NCBI GenBank assembly: GCA_900544715.1
Contig: UQWL01000006.1
Location: forward strand, 62,001-126,000
Source of the DNA: an uncultured Oscillospiraceae bacterium
GTDB lineage: Bacteria > Bacillota > Clostridia > Oscillospirales > Acutalibacteraceae
Direction of reading: 5' to 3'
Length of the DNA stretch: 64,000 nucleotides
The notes beneath the pieces were generated by a model. That model had not been told where the DNA came from, did not search any database, and worked only from the letters and a program-made list of their open reading frames with translations. The position numbers and the translations under genes are program-made. Shown here piece after piece: positions 1-8,519 of this stretch (positions are counted from its first letter, which is position 1; the number at the start of each line of letters is the position of its first letter).

Positions 1-3000
1 TACTTTACATCGGCGCCGCCCTGCTGATAGAGCCGCAAGCCGTTTGCACAGCTCTCCACTCTGGAGGCATAACTGGTGTTGCTGCTGGTTGCCTTAACGG
101 TAGACGTGCCCTGATAGGAGAGATAGTGCTTCCCATTGGAAGGCAGATTCCTCAAATAGAGGCCGCCCTTGCCAGAAAGAGCTTCAGCGCGCCACTGCAT
201 CGCTTCGTCAACATCGCCTGGGGCAATGGAGCCATTCTGCATATTGACCTTCTTCCAGTTGCCTGCGCCAAAATCATATGCGCCGTTTGTGCCCGGGCTG
301 CCGGTAAGCGCGTAGCCATCCGCAGACACCAGCAGATAGGCGCCGCCCTCTTCAATATGATCCACCTTGTGCCAGCCCGCAGGCTGGCCATCTGGAATGC
401 CGTTTTGGTAGGTTGTGGTATAGCCCGGCACAGAATGCTCATGAACGGTATACACATGCCCCATGGGCAGCTTTTCCCAGGTGTAGGCCCACCCGTTCTC
501 CCCGCTCAGGGTGATTGTGTCATACACCTTGCCATCCTGAAGCAAATCCACTGTAACCTGTGGGTAATTGCTTCCGCCGACCCACTGCTTCATCACGGTG
601 AAGGCCGTGGTTTCCACCACTTTGTTGGTGAAGGTGGCGCCGCCGGGGGTGAGCTTCAGGGTGCCGCCATGCTGCTCGTCGCTGGACGCCTGATAGTTGT
701 AATCCACCTGGCTCCAGATCTTGCCCCCATCGAAGCTCTTCTGCACATCCACCTTATCAATCTTGTAATAGGTTTTTTTAACGGGATTCCCATCCTGATC
801 AGTGAAGGGGAGGGTTTCATCCACACGCTTGACGGTCACCGTGATGCGATACTGGGCTGAATCACTTGAAACCTCCGGATAGTCCGGGCCTGGCGGCTCC
901 TCCGCAAGGGAGTAGACAAAGCTGGCCGTGCCGCCATCCTCTGCAATTTTATCCTTGCACAGTTCCTCCGTAAAAGAGAGGAGGCGATCAAAGCTGATGT
1001 TTCCATTCTGATCGCTGGTGCCGATGGAAACGATCTTGCCAGCCTCATCCTTTACGTGGAAGGTAAAGGCATATCCCCCTAAAGAGATGCTGCCGCCATT
1101 CTGGGTGAGCTTTTTGGTTGCGTTCAGGGTCAGGCGGGAGCCCACTGCGATGGGGTTCTTATCACCCACCAGCAAATAACCGTTGCAGAGGATGCCGCCG
1201 CCATGGGTGTGGGAGCTGTTCCCATTGATAAAGGCCCGGGCAAGCCCCTGCGCCCCGGCAATCGCCTCTGCATTGGGGGCCGCCGTCAGGCCCATCACAT
1301 AAGCCGCTTCCAAAGTTGCATCCACAGGCACGTTGCTGATGGCCACGCCATCCATGCTGCCCGACCAGTTGGCCGCGCCGTCGCCCAGCATGCCGCCCTC
1401 CACCAGGCTATTTAGGGCACAGAAATAATCCTGATAGCCATTTGCCATAAAAACGGGGCTATCCGCCGCATAAGTATGATCCTCATTCTTTGTCGATCCA
1501 CCGCCGGAAAGGTTTGTTCCCTCGGCGGAGTTTTGGTAGATTGCGCCGCCCTTCTTCACGCAAATATACACACGCCCGGTGGAGCAGCCCGCCACACCGC
1601 CGCCGAAGCCCCCGGCTCCATTTTCTGTAATCAGAACATTATAAACAGTGAGGTAAGCGCCATCGGAGCAAAACAGGCCGCCGCCGCCCCAGTGCGATTG
1701 TGTATTGGTAACGTTGTTGGTGATATAACCACCGGTAACACTGCTTTTGCCGCCTTGCGTGATCGCCACACCGCCGCCCTCGGCGATTTTCGCGGTGTTG
1801 CCGGAGATGAAGCCGCCGGTCATAAGGAAGGTGGTCTTCCTGTTCCAATCGGAGCGCACTCCGCCGCCGCCCGCCGCCTCATTGCCGGTGATATAGCCGC
1901 CGGTCAGCTCAAAGCTGGTGGTGCCGCTGATGAACACCCCGCCGCCGCCATCGAAATAGGCGCTGTCCGCCGCCGTGTTGTTGGTGATATAGCCGCCGGT
2001 CATCGTGAGCGTGGCGGCGCCGTCGCAGTAGATTCCACCGCCGCCGCAGCGGTAAGTGCTATTTTCGCTGTGATTGTTCCAGTTGGTTGTTACACGAGTG
2101 GATTTATTTTCGCTGATAACGCCGCCGGTTATTGTAACTGCGGCATCCTTTGCATAGATTGCGCCGCCGTTTAAAGCGGAATTCTTTGCCAGCACAGTGC
2201 CGGAGAGGCTTAGCACGCCGCCTATTGCGCGAATCGCACCGCCGAAGTTCTCATCCGCGGTATCAACGGTGCTCGTTTTCGTAAAGCCAAAGATATAGCC
2301 GCCCGTCAGTCGCGTTTCACCGCCGGTCATATGGACGGCCCGGCCCGTTCCATTGCAAAGCGCGCCGCTTTCAAGCGTGAAGGAGCCGCCGCTTATCTCC
2401 ACAACCGGCCCACTGCCGCCGATAATCTGCCCGGCCAGAGCAACCCGATTCGTCTTCTTTGTTTCGGTTGTAGCGCCGGTCGCGTTGTTTTTTACAGCTG
2501 ATTCGGTCACGGAATAGGTAAAAGAATCTGCGCCGCTGCCCGCGGCGGAGTCAATAATGGTCAAGCTGCCGCCTGTGATACGAAACAGGCTGTTTTGGCC
2601 AGATGCCGTCAGCTTGTGGCCATTTAAATCCAAAGTATAGGTGCCGCTCGCAAGGCTGATCGAACCGATAACGCTAAAATCTGCCGTTAACTGAATTGCC
2701 GTTTGGCCATTTGTAAATGCCGCTTTGAGAGCGCTTTCAGTCGCAACGGCTGCGGCGCGCGCGGCATAGCCGGTTTCCGGCAGGGAAGGGAACCCCGCCT
2801 GCTCCTCTTCATCAGCGCCCTGAGTGGCCGGTTCTTCCGTTATGCGGACATAAGCGAAAAGGGCAGGGTCCCCCACGCGGTACGAACGGCTATCCACACG
2901 GTTCTCACAATCACCCTCTATCACGGTCAAGGATGGCTGCACACCCGGCTTGCAGATCTCCGAAACAATGCCCACGTGATCTGCTGCGCCGTCGCTATCC

Positions 3001-3722
3001 CGGTCAAAGAACACCAGATCTCCCGGCACGGGCGTATCATCACCCGGCCAACACAGCAAGCCGTCATGATCAAGCCGCGCCGCCCAGGCATAACAGCCTG
3101 AGTTGTAGGGGATGCTACCCCGGCTGATGCCGGCATAGTTCAGGCAGAACGAAGCGAACATCGCGCTCCAGTCGCCATAAGGGTTGCCATACCACTCGCC
3201 GTAGCGGGTGTAGCCCTTCACCGTTTCGCCATCCTCTGCCAATATGAAGTTATCCTTGCTTTCTTTATAGCCGAGCTGGGACTGTGCAACGGCAACCAGA
3301 TCCGCCGCCCGCTCCCCAGTGAGCATATCCGGCAGCGTATTTTCCCAATCGCTGGCCGTCTCCAAATCAGCATCCGGGTCGGAATAGCAGGCCACCGTAT
3401 GCGTGTGCTCCTCCAGCCCACAGGAATACACAATTTCATAACACGCATCTGTATGGATATGATGCTGCGGCAAAGCGGTTTCTCCCTCCGCCTCCTCAAA
3501 GCCGCAGATCAGCCGCTTCTCCGCACTGCATTCCTCCGTGTGGATGTGCTCCACTTTTCCACAGTGGACTTCATTGCCCATAGTAATGCCCGTCATGCGC
3601 AACTGCCAAAACACGCCTGCCGCAACCAATAAGGATAACACGCAAAGAACTAACCCGACCTTTCGCCGTTTGGCCCGATCCGCTATCAGTTTTTGGATAT
3701 AACTCCTCATCGTGTCTTTCAT
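1..3722 (-). CDS. Giant cell-surface protein: Cys/His repeats, CHAP-like domain, beta-helix repeats, Cna-B domain (3' end outside window)
   Basis: The reading frame is open from an ATG at 3722 to the window edge, about 1240 residues with no stop. Residues about 21-39 form a membrane/signal-anchor segment after a basic N-terminus. Next come Cys/His repeats of the CGLEEHTHT type (about 50-115), then a CHAP/NlpC-like domain. In that domain the position of the catalytic Cys is Ser186 (GDWSAMFASFC), while the His is kept (DHVGIV, His249). From about 330 to 800 there are many GGYITNN/GGFISGN-like repeats typical of right-handed beta-helix adhesins, and a Cna-B-type domain lies near 1035-1105 (VMKQWVGG, YTVHE). 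The protein is secreted and presumably wall-linked, but the sorting signal lies outside the window. It is last in a three-gene unit behind a signal peptidase 13 bp away. Role in adhesion or as a stalk protein is inferred. Confidence 0.85.
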   Translation of the reverse strand, partial: MKDTMRSYIQKLIADRAKRRKVGLVLCVLSLLVAAGVFWQLRMTGITMGNEVHCGKVEHIHTEECSAEKRLICGFEEAEGETALPQHHIHTDACYEIVYSCGLEEHTHTVACYSDPDADLETASDWENTLPDMLTGERAADLVAVAQSQLGYKESKDNFILAEDGETVKGYTRYGEWYGNPYGDWSAMFASFCLNYAGISRGSIPYNSGCYAWAARLDHDGLLCWPGDDTPVPGDLVFFDRDSDGAADHVGIVSEICKPGVQPSLTVIEGDCENRVDSRSYRVGDPALFAYVRITEEPATQGADEEEQAGFPSLPETGYAARAAAVATESALKAAFTNGQTAIQLTADFSVIGSISLASGTYTLDLNGHKLTASGQNSLFRITGGSLTIIDSAAGSGADSFTYSVTESAVKNNATGATTETKKTNRVALAGQIIGGSGPVVEISGGSFTLESGALCNGTGRAVHMTGGETRLTGGYIFGFTKTSTVDTADENFGGAIRAIGGVLSLSGTVLAKNSALNGGAIYAKDAAVTITGGVISENKSTRVTTNWNNHSENSTYRCGGGGIYCDGAATLTMTGGYITNNTAADSAYFDGGGGVFISGTTSFELTGGYITGNEAAGGGGVRSDWNRKTTFLMTGGFISGNTAKIAEGGGVAITQGGKSSVTGGYITNNVTNTQSHWGGGGLFCSDGAYLTVYNVLITENGAGGFGGGVAGCSTGRVYICVKKGGAIYQNSAEGTNLSGGGSTKNEDHTYAADSPVFMANGYQDYFCALNSLVEGGMLGDGAANWSGSMDGVAISNVPVDATLEAAYVMGLTAAPNAEAIAGAQGLARAFINGNSSHTHGGGILCNGYLLVGDKNPIAVGSRLTLNATKKLTQNGGSISLGGYAFTFHVKDEAGKIVSIGTSDQNGNISFDRLLSFTEELCKDKIAEDGGTASFVYSLAEEPPGPDYPEVSSDSAQYRITVTVKRVDETLPFTDQDGNPVKKTYYKIDKVDVQKSFDGGKIWSQVDYNYQASSDEQHGGTLKLTPGGATFTNKVVETTAFTVMKQWVGGSNYPQVTVDLLQDGKVYDTITLSGENGWAYTWEKLPMGHVYTVHEHSVPGYTTTYQNGIPDGQPAGWHKVDHIEEGGAYLLVSADGYALTGSPGTNGAYDFGAGNWKKVNMQNGSIAPGDVDEAMQWRAEALSGKGGLYLRNLPSNGKHYLSYQGTSTVKATSSNTSYASRVESCANGLRLYQQGGADVK

Positions 3723-3735
3723 GACCGCGCCCCCG

Positions 3736-4329
3736 CTATCGACTGATAAAGCCCATTTTATTCAAAGGCCAGATGCGGAATATAACTTTTCCGATTATCT
3801 GTTCCCTGTCTATGCTGCCAATGGCCGTGCTGCGAGAATCAATAGAGGTAATCCGATGGTCGCCCAATACGAAATAGTGGTTATCCGGCACCTGGTAGGG
3901 AAACTCCACATCGCATTCTCCCAGGCTTTTTTCCGTAACATATGGCTCGTCTAGGACAACCTGATTCACATATACCACACCGTCCGAATCAATTTCCACC
4001 CAATCTCCGGGGCCTGCTATGATCCGCTTGATTAAAGTTCTGTTATTCCAGCTGAAGCTGCAGAGATCCCCGGTTTTAAAGTGTTCTGTTTTAACAAGGG
4101 CGATAATTTCCCCGTCTTTGAGCGCGGGCTCCATGCTGTCTCCCGAAATTTGCATAACAGGCAGAAACAGCGATGAAATCAACACGGCCACAGCAGCCAC
4201 AACGGCTAAAACGCTTACCGTGCTGCCAAGGGCCCGAAGATATGCTTCTTTATGTTTGATTCTCCGCCGCTCCCTCTCCACCTGTGCCATCGTGGGCAGA
4301 GAAACGGAGTGTTTCGCTCGTTTTGCCAT
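3736..4329 (-). CDS. Signal peptidase I (S26 family)
   Basis: 197 residues. A basic N-terminus is followed by one membrane segment (about 36-58), then the type I signal peptidase boxes. SGDSMEP carries the nucleophile Ser, TLIKRIIAGPGD the general-base Lys, and GDHRITSIDSR corresponds to the usual GDNR..S.DSR box, here with His for Asn. The family removes signal peptides at the outer face of the membrane. Its position directly upstream of the giant surface protein suggests dedicated processing of that substrate, which is inference. RBS AGGAGC precedes the ATG. It overlaps nothing and lies 10 bp after the upstream coiled-coil gene. Confidence 0.93.
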   Translation of the reverse strand: MAKRAKHSVSLPTMAQVERERRRIKHKEAYLRALGSTVSVLAVVAAVAVLISSLFLPVMQISGDSMEPALKDGEIIALVKTEHFKTGDLCSFSWNNRTLIKRIIAGPGDWVEIDSDGVVYVNQVVLDEPYVTEKSLGECDVEFPYQVPDNHYFVLGDHRITSIDSRSTAIGSIDREQIIGKVIFRIWPLNKMGFISR

Positions 4330-4339
4330 AAGCCTGCTC

Positions 4340-4801
4340 CTAATGTGCAGCTACTTGACCCGGCAAAAGGCCTCGAAGCTCCTCATAATTTTTTAGCAAT
4401 TCCGTGATTTTGCCATATATAAAATTGCACTCATGGTTTGCTTTATCTATCATAGCGTTATACTCGTTTTGAGCCTGTTGACGAATGGAATCCGCTTGGC
4501 TGATCGCCTCGTTCAATATCTGCTGCGCCTGTGCTTCTTTGTTCGCATTCGCCTCCCGGATCTCCGCTATATATTGATCCGCCGCGGCTTGAGCCGCCGC
4601 AAAAACATGATTCAGGGAGAGCGCTGCTTCCGCAATGGAGCCGGCATTTTCAATGTTTATTCTTCGATCCTCCACGAGCGCGGTCAATTCTGCAATTTTT
4701 TGAGCCTGCTCCTGTTCTCTGCTCTGGTATTGATAAATAATTTCGATGAGGTCGGCTCTGCTCATATGCTTGAGTTCATTATCTGCCATGTTTATGCTCA
4801 T
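4340..4801 (-). CDS. Coiled-coil cytoplasmic protein of surface-protein operon
   Basis: 153 residues from the ATG at 4801, which has AGGA five bases upstream; a longer ATG at 4852 has no good RBS and an ATG at 4789 is also possible. The sequence is almost wholly helical and charged. It begins with a short motif resembling small membrane-operon partners (MSRADLIEIIYQYQ), followed by a heptad-rich Ala/Gln/Glu coiled coil (about 30-135). There is no signal peptide. It opens the operon with the signal peptidase and the giant surface protein, so a role in placing or secreting that protein is plausible but unproven. I do not recognise a named family. Confidence 0.7.
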   Translation of the reverse strand: MSINMADNELKHMSRADLIEIIYQYQSREQEQAQKIAELTALVEDRRINIENAGSIAEAALSLNHVFAAAQAAADQYIAEIREANANKEAQAQQILNEAISQADSIRQQAQNEYNAMIDKANHECNFIYGKITELLKNYEELRGLLPGQVAAH

Positions 4802-4978
4802 ACCTTTCCTGCGCCAAGCTGTGAATCTGTTAGGATTTCCTTCAAAAAGCACAAATAAAATTTGAAATAGCCCTCTTTCAAACTTTTCCCCCTCACCGAT
4901 ATCCGTTTTCCCATTTATTTTGTGAAAATTGATTCAATATTCAACAATTCAACATAAAATAAAGCTTTTACCTCTCGG

Positions 4979-5038
4979 TAACATAACTCATATATCTATA
5001 ACTTATGTTATTTTACTGCTTTTTTCGACAAAAAGCAA
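4979..5038 (-). promoter_or_regulatory. Promoter of surface operon with 0A-like box and inverted repeat
   Basis: On the minus strand, TTGCTT (5033-5038) and TAAAAT (5010-5015) are separated by exactly 17 bp. The spacer contains TGTCGAA (5024-5030), a perfect match to the Spo0A box consensus. Directly downstream an 8-bp inverted repeat (TAACATAA at 4979-4986 and TTATGTTA at 5003-5010) touches the -10 box, a position where a repressor would act. The rest of 4802-5341 is very AT-rich and holds no convincing gene. Confidence 0.55.
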
Positions 5039-5290
5039 TATATAAATAACCGCACCCCCCCCTGCACCCGTAAGCAATGCGCATCTCTGCATTCTGTGAG
5101 GTTATGGGAGGCTTGGATTTGTCGTCTAACCGCACTCAACCATTCAGAAACATGCTATGCTTTCATATGATTTTCCACTTCTCAAATGGGCGCCCTGCTA
5201 TCCCAAGGCAAAATAACTTTGATTGGCTCAATCGGCTCCCCATATTCCCCGAAAAGCGAAAAAAACGTTTCCCTTTTGCGGTGAATGTGC

Positions 5291-5296
5291 TATAAT
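5291..5296 (+). promoter_or_regulatory. Extended -10 promoter of the kinase-like gene
   Basis: TGC-TATAAT lies 46 bp upstream of the start at 5342. A convincing -35 is absent (TTTCCC at 17 bp), so the TG extension probably carries recognition. Confidence 0.45.
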
Positions 5297-5341
5297 AAAG
5301 CTGGTAAAAGTTCCAAAATTCGCAGGAAGGGATGGCTAAAA

Positions 5342-5980
5342 ATGAGTGAATATAACCGCACGATCATCGCGATCGGCCGTCAGTTCGGCAGCGGCGGGCG
5401 GGAGATCGGAGAAAAGCTCGCAAAAGAGCTTGGCATCCCATTTTATGATAAGGAGCTGATCGCCCTTGCGGGCCAACGCAGTGGTATCGATCAATCGCTG
5501 CTGGATGATGTAGATGAAAACGCGACCAACAGCATGCTCTACTCCCTGGTAGCGGGCTCCTACACGCCACCGAACGGATTTACCGCCTTTCCGGAAGAGT
5601 CCATGACAGATAAGCTCTTTGCCACGCAGTGCACTGTGGTACGCGAACTGGCGGAAAAAAGCGCCTGCGTATTGGTTGGGCGCTGCTGCGACTATATCCT
5701 GCGTGACAATCCCCACTGCGTTAAAATTTTTATCCATGCCCCGATGGAAGCGCGGGTAAAGCGGATTATGCGCCTCTATCAGCTGAATGAGGCAAAGGCC
5801 GCTGCCCTGATTAAAAAAACGGATAAACGCCGGGCCGCCTACTATACCTATTATACCGGATGGAAATGGGGCCTTGCGGAGACCAATCAGCTTTCGCTCG
5901 ACAGCGCCAGCCTTGGCATTGACGACAGCGTCCGGCTCATTCGCCTCTTTGTTGAGCTACGTGAGCATCAGGCAGATTAG
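5342..5980 (+). CDS. Cytidylate kinase-like family protein
   Basis: 212 residues from an ATG with AGGAAGGGA upstream. The N-terminal beta strand and P-loop-like segment IIAIGRQFGSGGREIG match the cytidylate-kinase-like (Cytidylate_kin2) proteins of Clostridia. A later VLVGRCCDYIL strand and the helical YYTYYTGWKWG segment near the C-terminus are also typical. This family is distinct from canonical CMK, and its physiological substrate is generally not established. It is monocistronic, with the orphan 5S gene convergent downstream. Confidence 0.85.
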   Translation: MSEYNRTIIAIGRQFGSGGREIGEKLAKELGIPFYDKELIALAGQRSGIDQSLLDDVDENATNSMLYSLVAGSYTPPNGFTAFPEESMTDKLFATQCTVVRELAEKSACVLVGRCCDYILRDNPHCVKIFIHAPMEARVKRIMRLYQLNEAKAAALIKKTDKRRAAYYTYYTGWKWGLAETNQLSLDSASLGIDDSVRLIRLFVELREHQAD

Positions 5981-6015
5981 CAGAGCAACCCCGGCAGTTC
6001 CGCTTTGTAAAACAC

Positions 6016-6044
6016 AAAAAAACAGCCACCCTATTGGGTGGCTG
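6016..6044 (-). terminator. Intrinsic terminator of 5S rRNA
   Basis: CAGCCACC/GGGTGGCTG stem followed on the minus strand by seven T. It lies 10 bp beyond the 5S 3' end. Confidence 0.9.
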
Positions 6045-6054
6045 AATTTCTAAA

Positions 6055-6171
6055 TGTCGGCACCGACCTATCTTCCCAGGCGGTCACCCGCCAAGTATTT
6101 TCGGCACGAATGAGCTTAACTACCGTGTTCGGGATGGGAACGGGTGGACCCTCATCGTCATAAGCACCGAC
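6055..6171 (-). rRNA. rrf: 5S ribosomal RNA (orphan)
   Basis: About 117 nt. On the minus strand it carries the hallmark 5S stretches CCCGTTCCCATCCCGAACACG and CGCCTGGGAAGATAGG, and the two ends pair (GTCGGTGC with GCACCGAC). It has its own promoter and terminator, and there is no 23S or 16S gene next to it: the neighbours are a kinase-like gene and an MFS transporter. The ends are set by the terminal stem and are accurate to a few bases. Confidence 0.95.
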
Positions 6172-6208
6172 TGAGGAGCGTTATCGGCGCTCCTTAGCGA
6201 CGAGATTT

Positions 6209-6237
6209 ATTATAGCACTGCTGTTTTAAAAATGCAA
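6209..6237 (-). promoter_or_regulatory. Promoter of orphan 5S gene
   Basis: TTGCAT (6232-6237), 17 bp, TATAAT (6209-6214) on the minus strand, about 38 bp before the 5S 5' end. This supports independent transcription of the gene. Confidence 0.8.
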
Positions 6238-6315
6238 GTCCTTTTTTACATTTTTTTCGTCTTTTTTCGTAGAGCCATTTGGCGCGAGCCCCTTTGCGGG
6301 AGACGCTTTCTTCTA

Positions 6316-6344
6316 TTGACTTTATGAATCGCTTCTGTTAGGAT
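6316..6344 (+). promoter_or_regulatory. Promoter of MFS transporter
   Basis: TTGACT (6316-6321), 17 bp, TAGGAT (6339-6344), 48 bp upstream of the start codon. Confidence 0.65.
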
Positions 6345-6391
6345 AGCAATGTGGTTTTGCATAAATATTTTTTGATTTTGGAGGGGAAAAT

Positions 6392-7687
6392 ATGAATTCA
6401 TCCAAACTCAGCCCACGTGTGTGGGCCTCGTTGATCGTGTTCGGTCTGTTCGGCCAATTGGCGTGGACAGTCGAAAATATGTATTTCAATGTTTATGTTT
6501 ACAATACCATTACGGGCAACACGACCATAATTGCCTCCATGGTGGCATTCAGTGCGATCACCGCGACTTTGACCACCCTTTTTATGGGGGCGCTCTCCGA
6601 CAAGGCCGGCAAGCGAAAAATCTTCATCTGTGCAGGCTACATCATCTGGGGCTTCACCACCTTTGCGTTTTCGCTGATTACGGTACATAACACCAGCGTG
6701 CTGTTCCCGGCGGCCAATGCCGTGATGCTGGCCGGTGTGTTTGTGGTCATTATGGATTGCATCATGACCTTTTTCGGCTCCACAGCAAATGACGCCGCCT
6801 TCAATGCATGGATTACGGATGTTACCGAGCCGGAAAACCGCGGCAAAACCGAAACCGTGCTGGCCATTATGCCACTGCTCGCTATGGTGGTCGTTTTTGG
6901 CGCGCTCGCCCCGCTGACCATGCAGGGGAAATGGACGCTCTTTTTTGCCATTGTCGGCGGGCTCACGTCGCTCGGAGGCGTGGTCGGTCTCTTCATTATT
7001 AAGGATAAACCAGGGCTGAAAGCCGCGTCCGGGAACTATCTTTCCAATATCATCTATGGGTTCCGCCCCTCCACCGTGAAGGCGAATAAAAATTTATATA
7101 TTACCTTCTGCGCGCTCGGCATAATCAGCATGGCGCAGCAGGTGTTTATGCCATACCTGCTGATTTATATTGAGAAATATCTAGGATTTTCCAACTATAT
7201 TCCGGTCATCGCCATTGCAGGCGTGATCGCGATGGCTTCCAGCCTGAGCCTGGGCAGGCTGATGGATAAGGTGGGGAAGATCCCCTTCCTGATCCCCACG
7301 GGCGTTTTGCTGCTGGCAGGTTTTATTGCGGTTTACCTAATTGGAAATCAGGGCGGCCAGGTGGTGTTCGGCATTGTCGGCGGGATCATGCTCGGCGCGG
7401 CGCTTTTGCTTACCTCCGCAGTCAGCGGCCTGATCCGCGACTTCACGCCGGAGGATAAGGCCGGGCAATTCCAGGGGGTGCGGATGTTCTTCATGGTACT
7501 GCTCCCGATGGTAACCGGGCCGTATATCGGCTCAGGCGTGATCCAGAATACGGGCATGACCTATGAGGAGCTGGGCCAGGTAAAGCCCGTCCCCACGCCG
7601 GAAATTTTCCTGGCCAGCGCATTGGTAGCGGTTTTCGCATTGGTTCCATTCATCTTCCTCATCCGTTCGGTGAAAAAGAAGAAATAA
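6392..7687 (+). CDS. MFS transporter, SLC45/sugar-cation symporter type
   Basis: 431 residues with about 12 hydrophobic segments across the whole length. The N-terminal region (FGQLAWTVENMYFNVYVYNTI) and the loop GALSDKAGKRK after the second segment are characteristic of SLC45-like members of the major facilitator superfamily. A second such loop, GRLMDKVGK, begins the C-terminal half. These proteins usually move sugars or glycosides with a cation, but the substrate cannot be read from the sequence. RBS GGAGGGGAAAAT, ATG start. The gene stands alone between its own promoter and a terminator. Confidence 0.88.
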   Translation: MNSSKLSPRVWASLIVFGLFGQLAWTVENMYFNVYVYNTITGNTTIIASMVAFSAITATLTTLFMGALSDKAGKRKIFICAGYIIWGFTTFAFSLITVHNTSVLFPAANAVMLAGVFVVIMDCIMTFFGSTANDAAFNAWITDVTEPENRGKTETVLAIMPLLAMVVVFGALAPLTMQGKWTLFFAIVGGLTSLGGVVGLFIIKDKPGLKAASGNYLSNIIYGFRPSTVKANKNLYITFCALGIISMAQQVFMPYLLIYIEKYLGFSNYIPVIAIAGVIAMASSLSLGRLMDKVGKIPFLIPTGVLLLAGFIAVYLIGNQGGQVVFGIVGGIMLGAALLLTSAVSGLIRDFTPEDKAGQFQGVRMFFMVLLPMVTGPYIGSGVIQNTGMTYEELGQVKPVPTPEIFLASALVAVFALVPFIFLIRSVKKKK

Positions 7688-7718
7688 ATAAGAAATGCTC
7701 TGATCCTATAAAAACAAG

Positions 7719-7749
7719 CGAGAGGCTGCACGGCATGTACAGCCTCTCG
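7719..7749. terminator. Bidirectional hairpin between convergent genes
   Basis: CGAGAGGCTG/CAGCCTCTCG stem, A-rich on the left and T-rich on the right. It serves the MFS gene (plus) and probably the GNAT operon (minus). Confidence 0.7.
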
Positions 7750-7755
7750 TATTTA

Positions 7756-8190
7756 TTAAGGCCGGAGCCGCTTTGCAAACCCATAGCCCTTTTTGACAAA
7801 ACCATGCTTTTCATAAAAAGCATGGGCAGGTAGCCTTATAAGCCCGCTGTTGACTGCGAGGCAGGTAAATCCGGCCTCTCTGGCGAAGCGTTCCGCCTGC
7901 TCCAGCAAAAGCCCGCCCACGCCGTGGCCCTGCTCCTCCTGCCGGACGGCGAGCGCTACAATGCGCAGATAATCCCCCTCAAATTCATAGGCGATACAGC
8001 GCATCAGCCCGATGAAGCCGACGGTCGTGCTTTCACGCACGGCGACAAACGTGCTGTAATCCGGGTGGCTGAGGATACGCTGAAGCCGCGCACTCGTTTG
8101 TGCCGAATGTTCCTGCTGATAGCTAAGCTCCTGTTCTAAAAGCGTGATGATTGCTGGAATATCCCCGGCTTGCGCGCGCCGCACCGTCAC
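7756..8190 (-). CDS. GNAT family N-acetyltransferase
   Basis: 144 residues from a GTG at 8190 that overlaps the preceding TGA (GTGA). GGAGGTGA lies seven bases upstream, so longer versions are rejected. The acetyl-CoA binding segment reads LRIVALAVRQEEQGHGVGGLLLE, and the C-terminal AHAFYEKHGFVKKGY is the usual GNAT motif B region. The acceptor substrate is unknown. It is last of three genes that overlap by 1-4 bases, so they are translationally coupled. Confidence 0.88.
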   Translation of the reverse strand: MTVRRAQAGDIPAIITLLEQELSYQQEHSAQTSARLQRILSHPDYSTFVAVRESTTVGFIGLMRCIAYEFEGDYLRIVALAVRQEEQGHGVGGLLLEQAERFAREAGFTCLAVNSGLIRLPAHAFYEKHGFVKKGYGFAKRLRP

Positions 8191-8519
8191 AGGCAGGTCA
8201 CCTCCGCCAGATCCTCCGTGCGGATCAGCTTGGTTGTATCCACTCCCTTTTTGCTGGTGATGCGCACCTTCAGCCAATCCGCATCCACTGCGAGCACCAG
8301 GCATTCCCCTGGCAGTGCAACACCGCTTGTGAGCCGGATCATGCACCTTGTGCCCTCCAGCTGCTTCAAAAGCTCAGACATGATGATCTCTCCTTTCTCT
8401 TTCTCCTCGCGTTCTTTTTGCCTGATTTTCCGTTCCAGTTTTTTTACCCGTCCGGGCAGGCCCAGCATGCATGCGGCGATACAAAACGCCGCGACCCCGA
8501 GCATAGAAAAAGCCTCCAT
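8187..8519 (-). CDS. Small membrane protein with C-terminal Sm/SH3-like domain
   Basis: 110 residues from an ATG that overlaps the stop of the PHP gene (TAATG). One membrane segment (about 5-20) is followed by a basic coiled linker rich in K, R and E, then a 64-residue domain starting MSELLKQLEGTRC that looks like a small beta barrel. A strong internal RBS (AAAGGAGAG) precedes this second Met in the same frame at 8381, so a soluble 64-residue form may also be made. I recognise the architecture from clostridial hypothetical proteins but no function. Confidence 0.65.
   Translation of the reverse strand: MEAFSMLGVAAFCIAACMLGLPGRVKKLERKIRQKEREEKEKGEIIMSELLKQLEGTRCMIRLTSGVALPGECLVLAVDADWLKVRITSKKGVDTTKLIRTEDLAEVTCL

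Noticed and set aside
126..2174. Long plus-strand ORFs (244 and 232 codons) opposite the giant surface protein
   Set aside because: They mirror the Gly-rich repeat gene; composition is Ala/His/Ile-rich with no RBS, while the minus frame is continuous with recognisable domains.
5077..5295. Possible 72-codon gene
   Set aside because: No RBS, odd composition, and it overlaps the promoter of the kinase-like gene.
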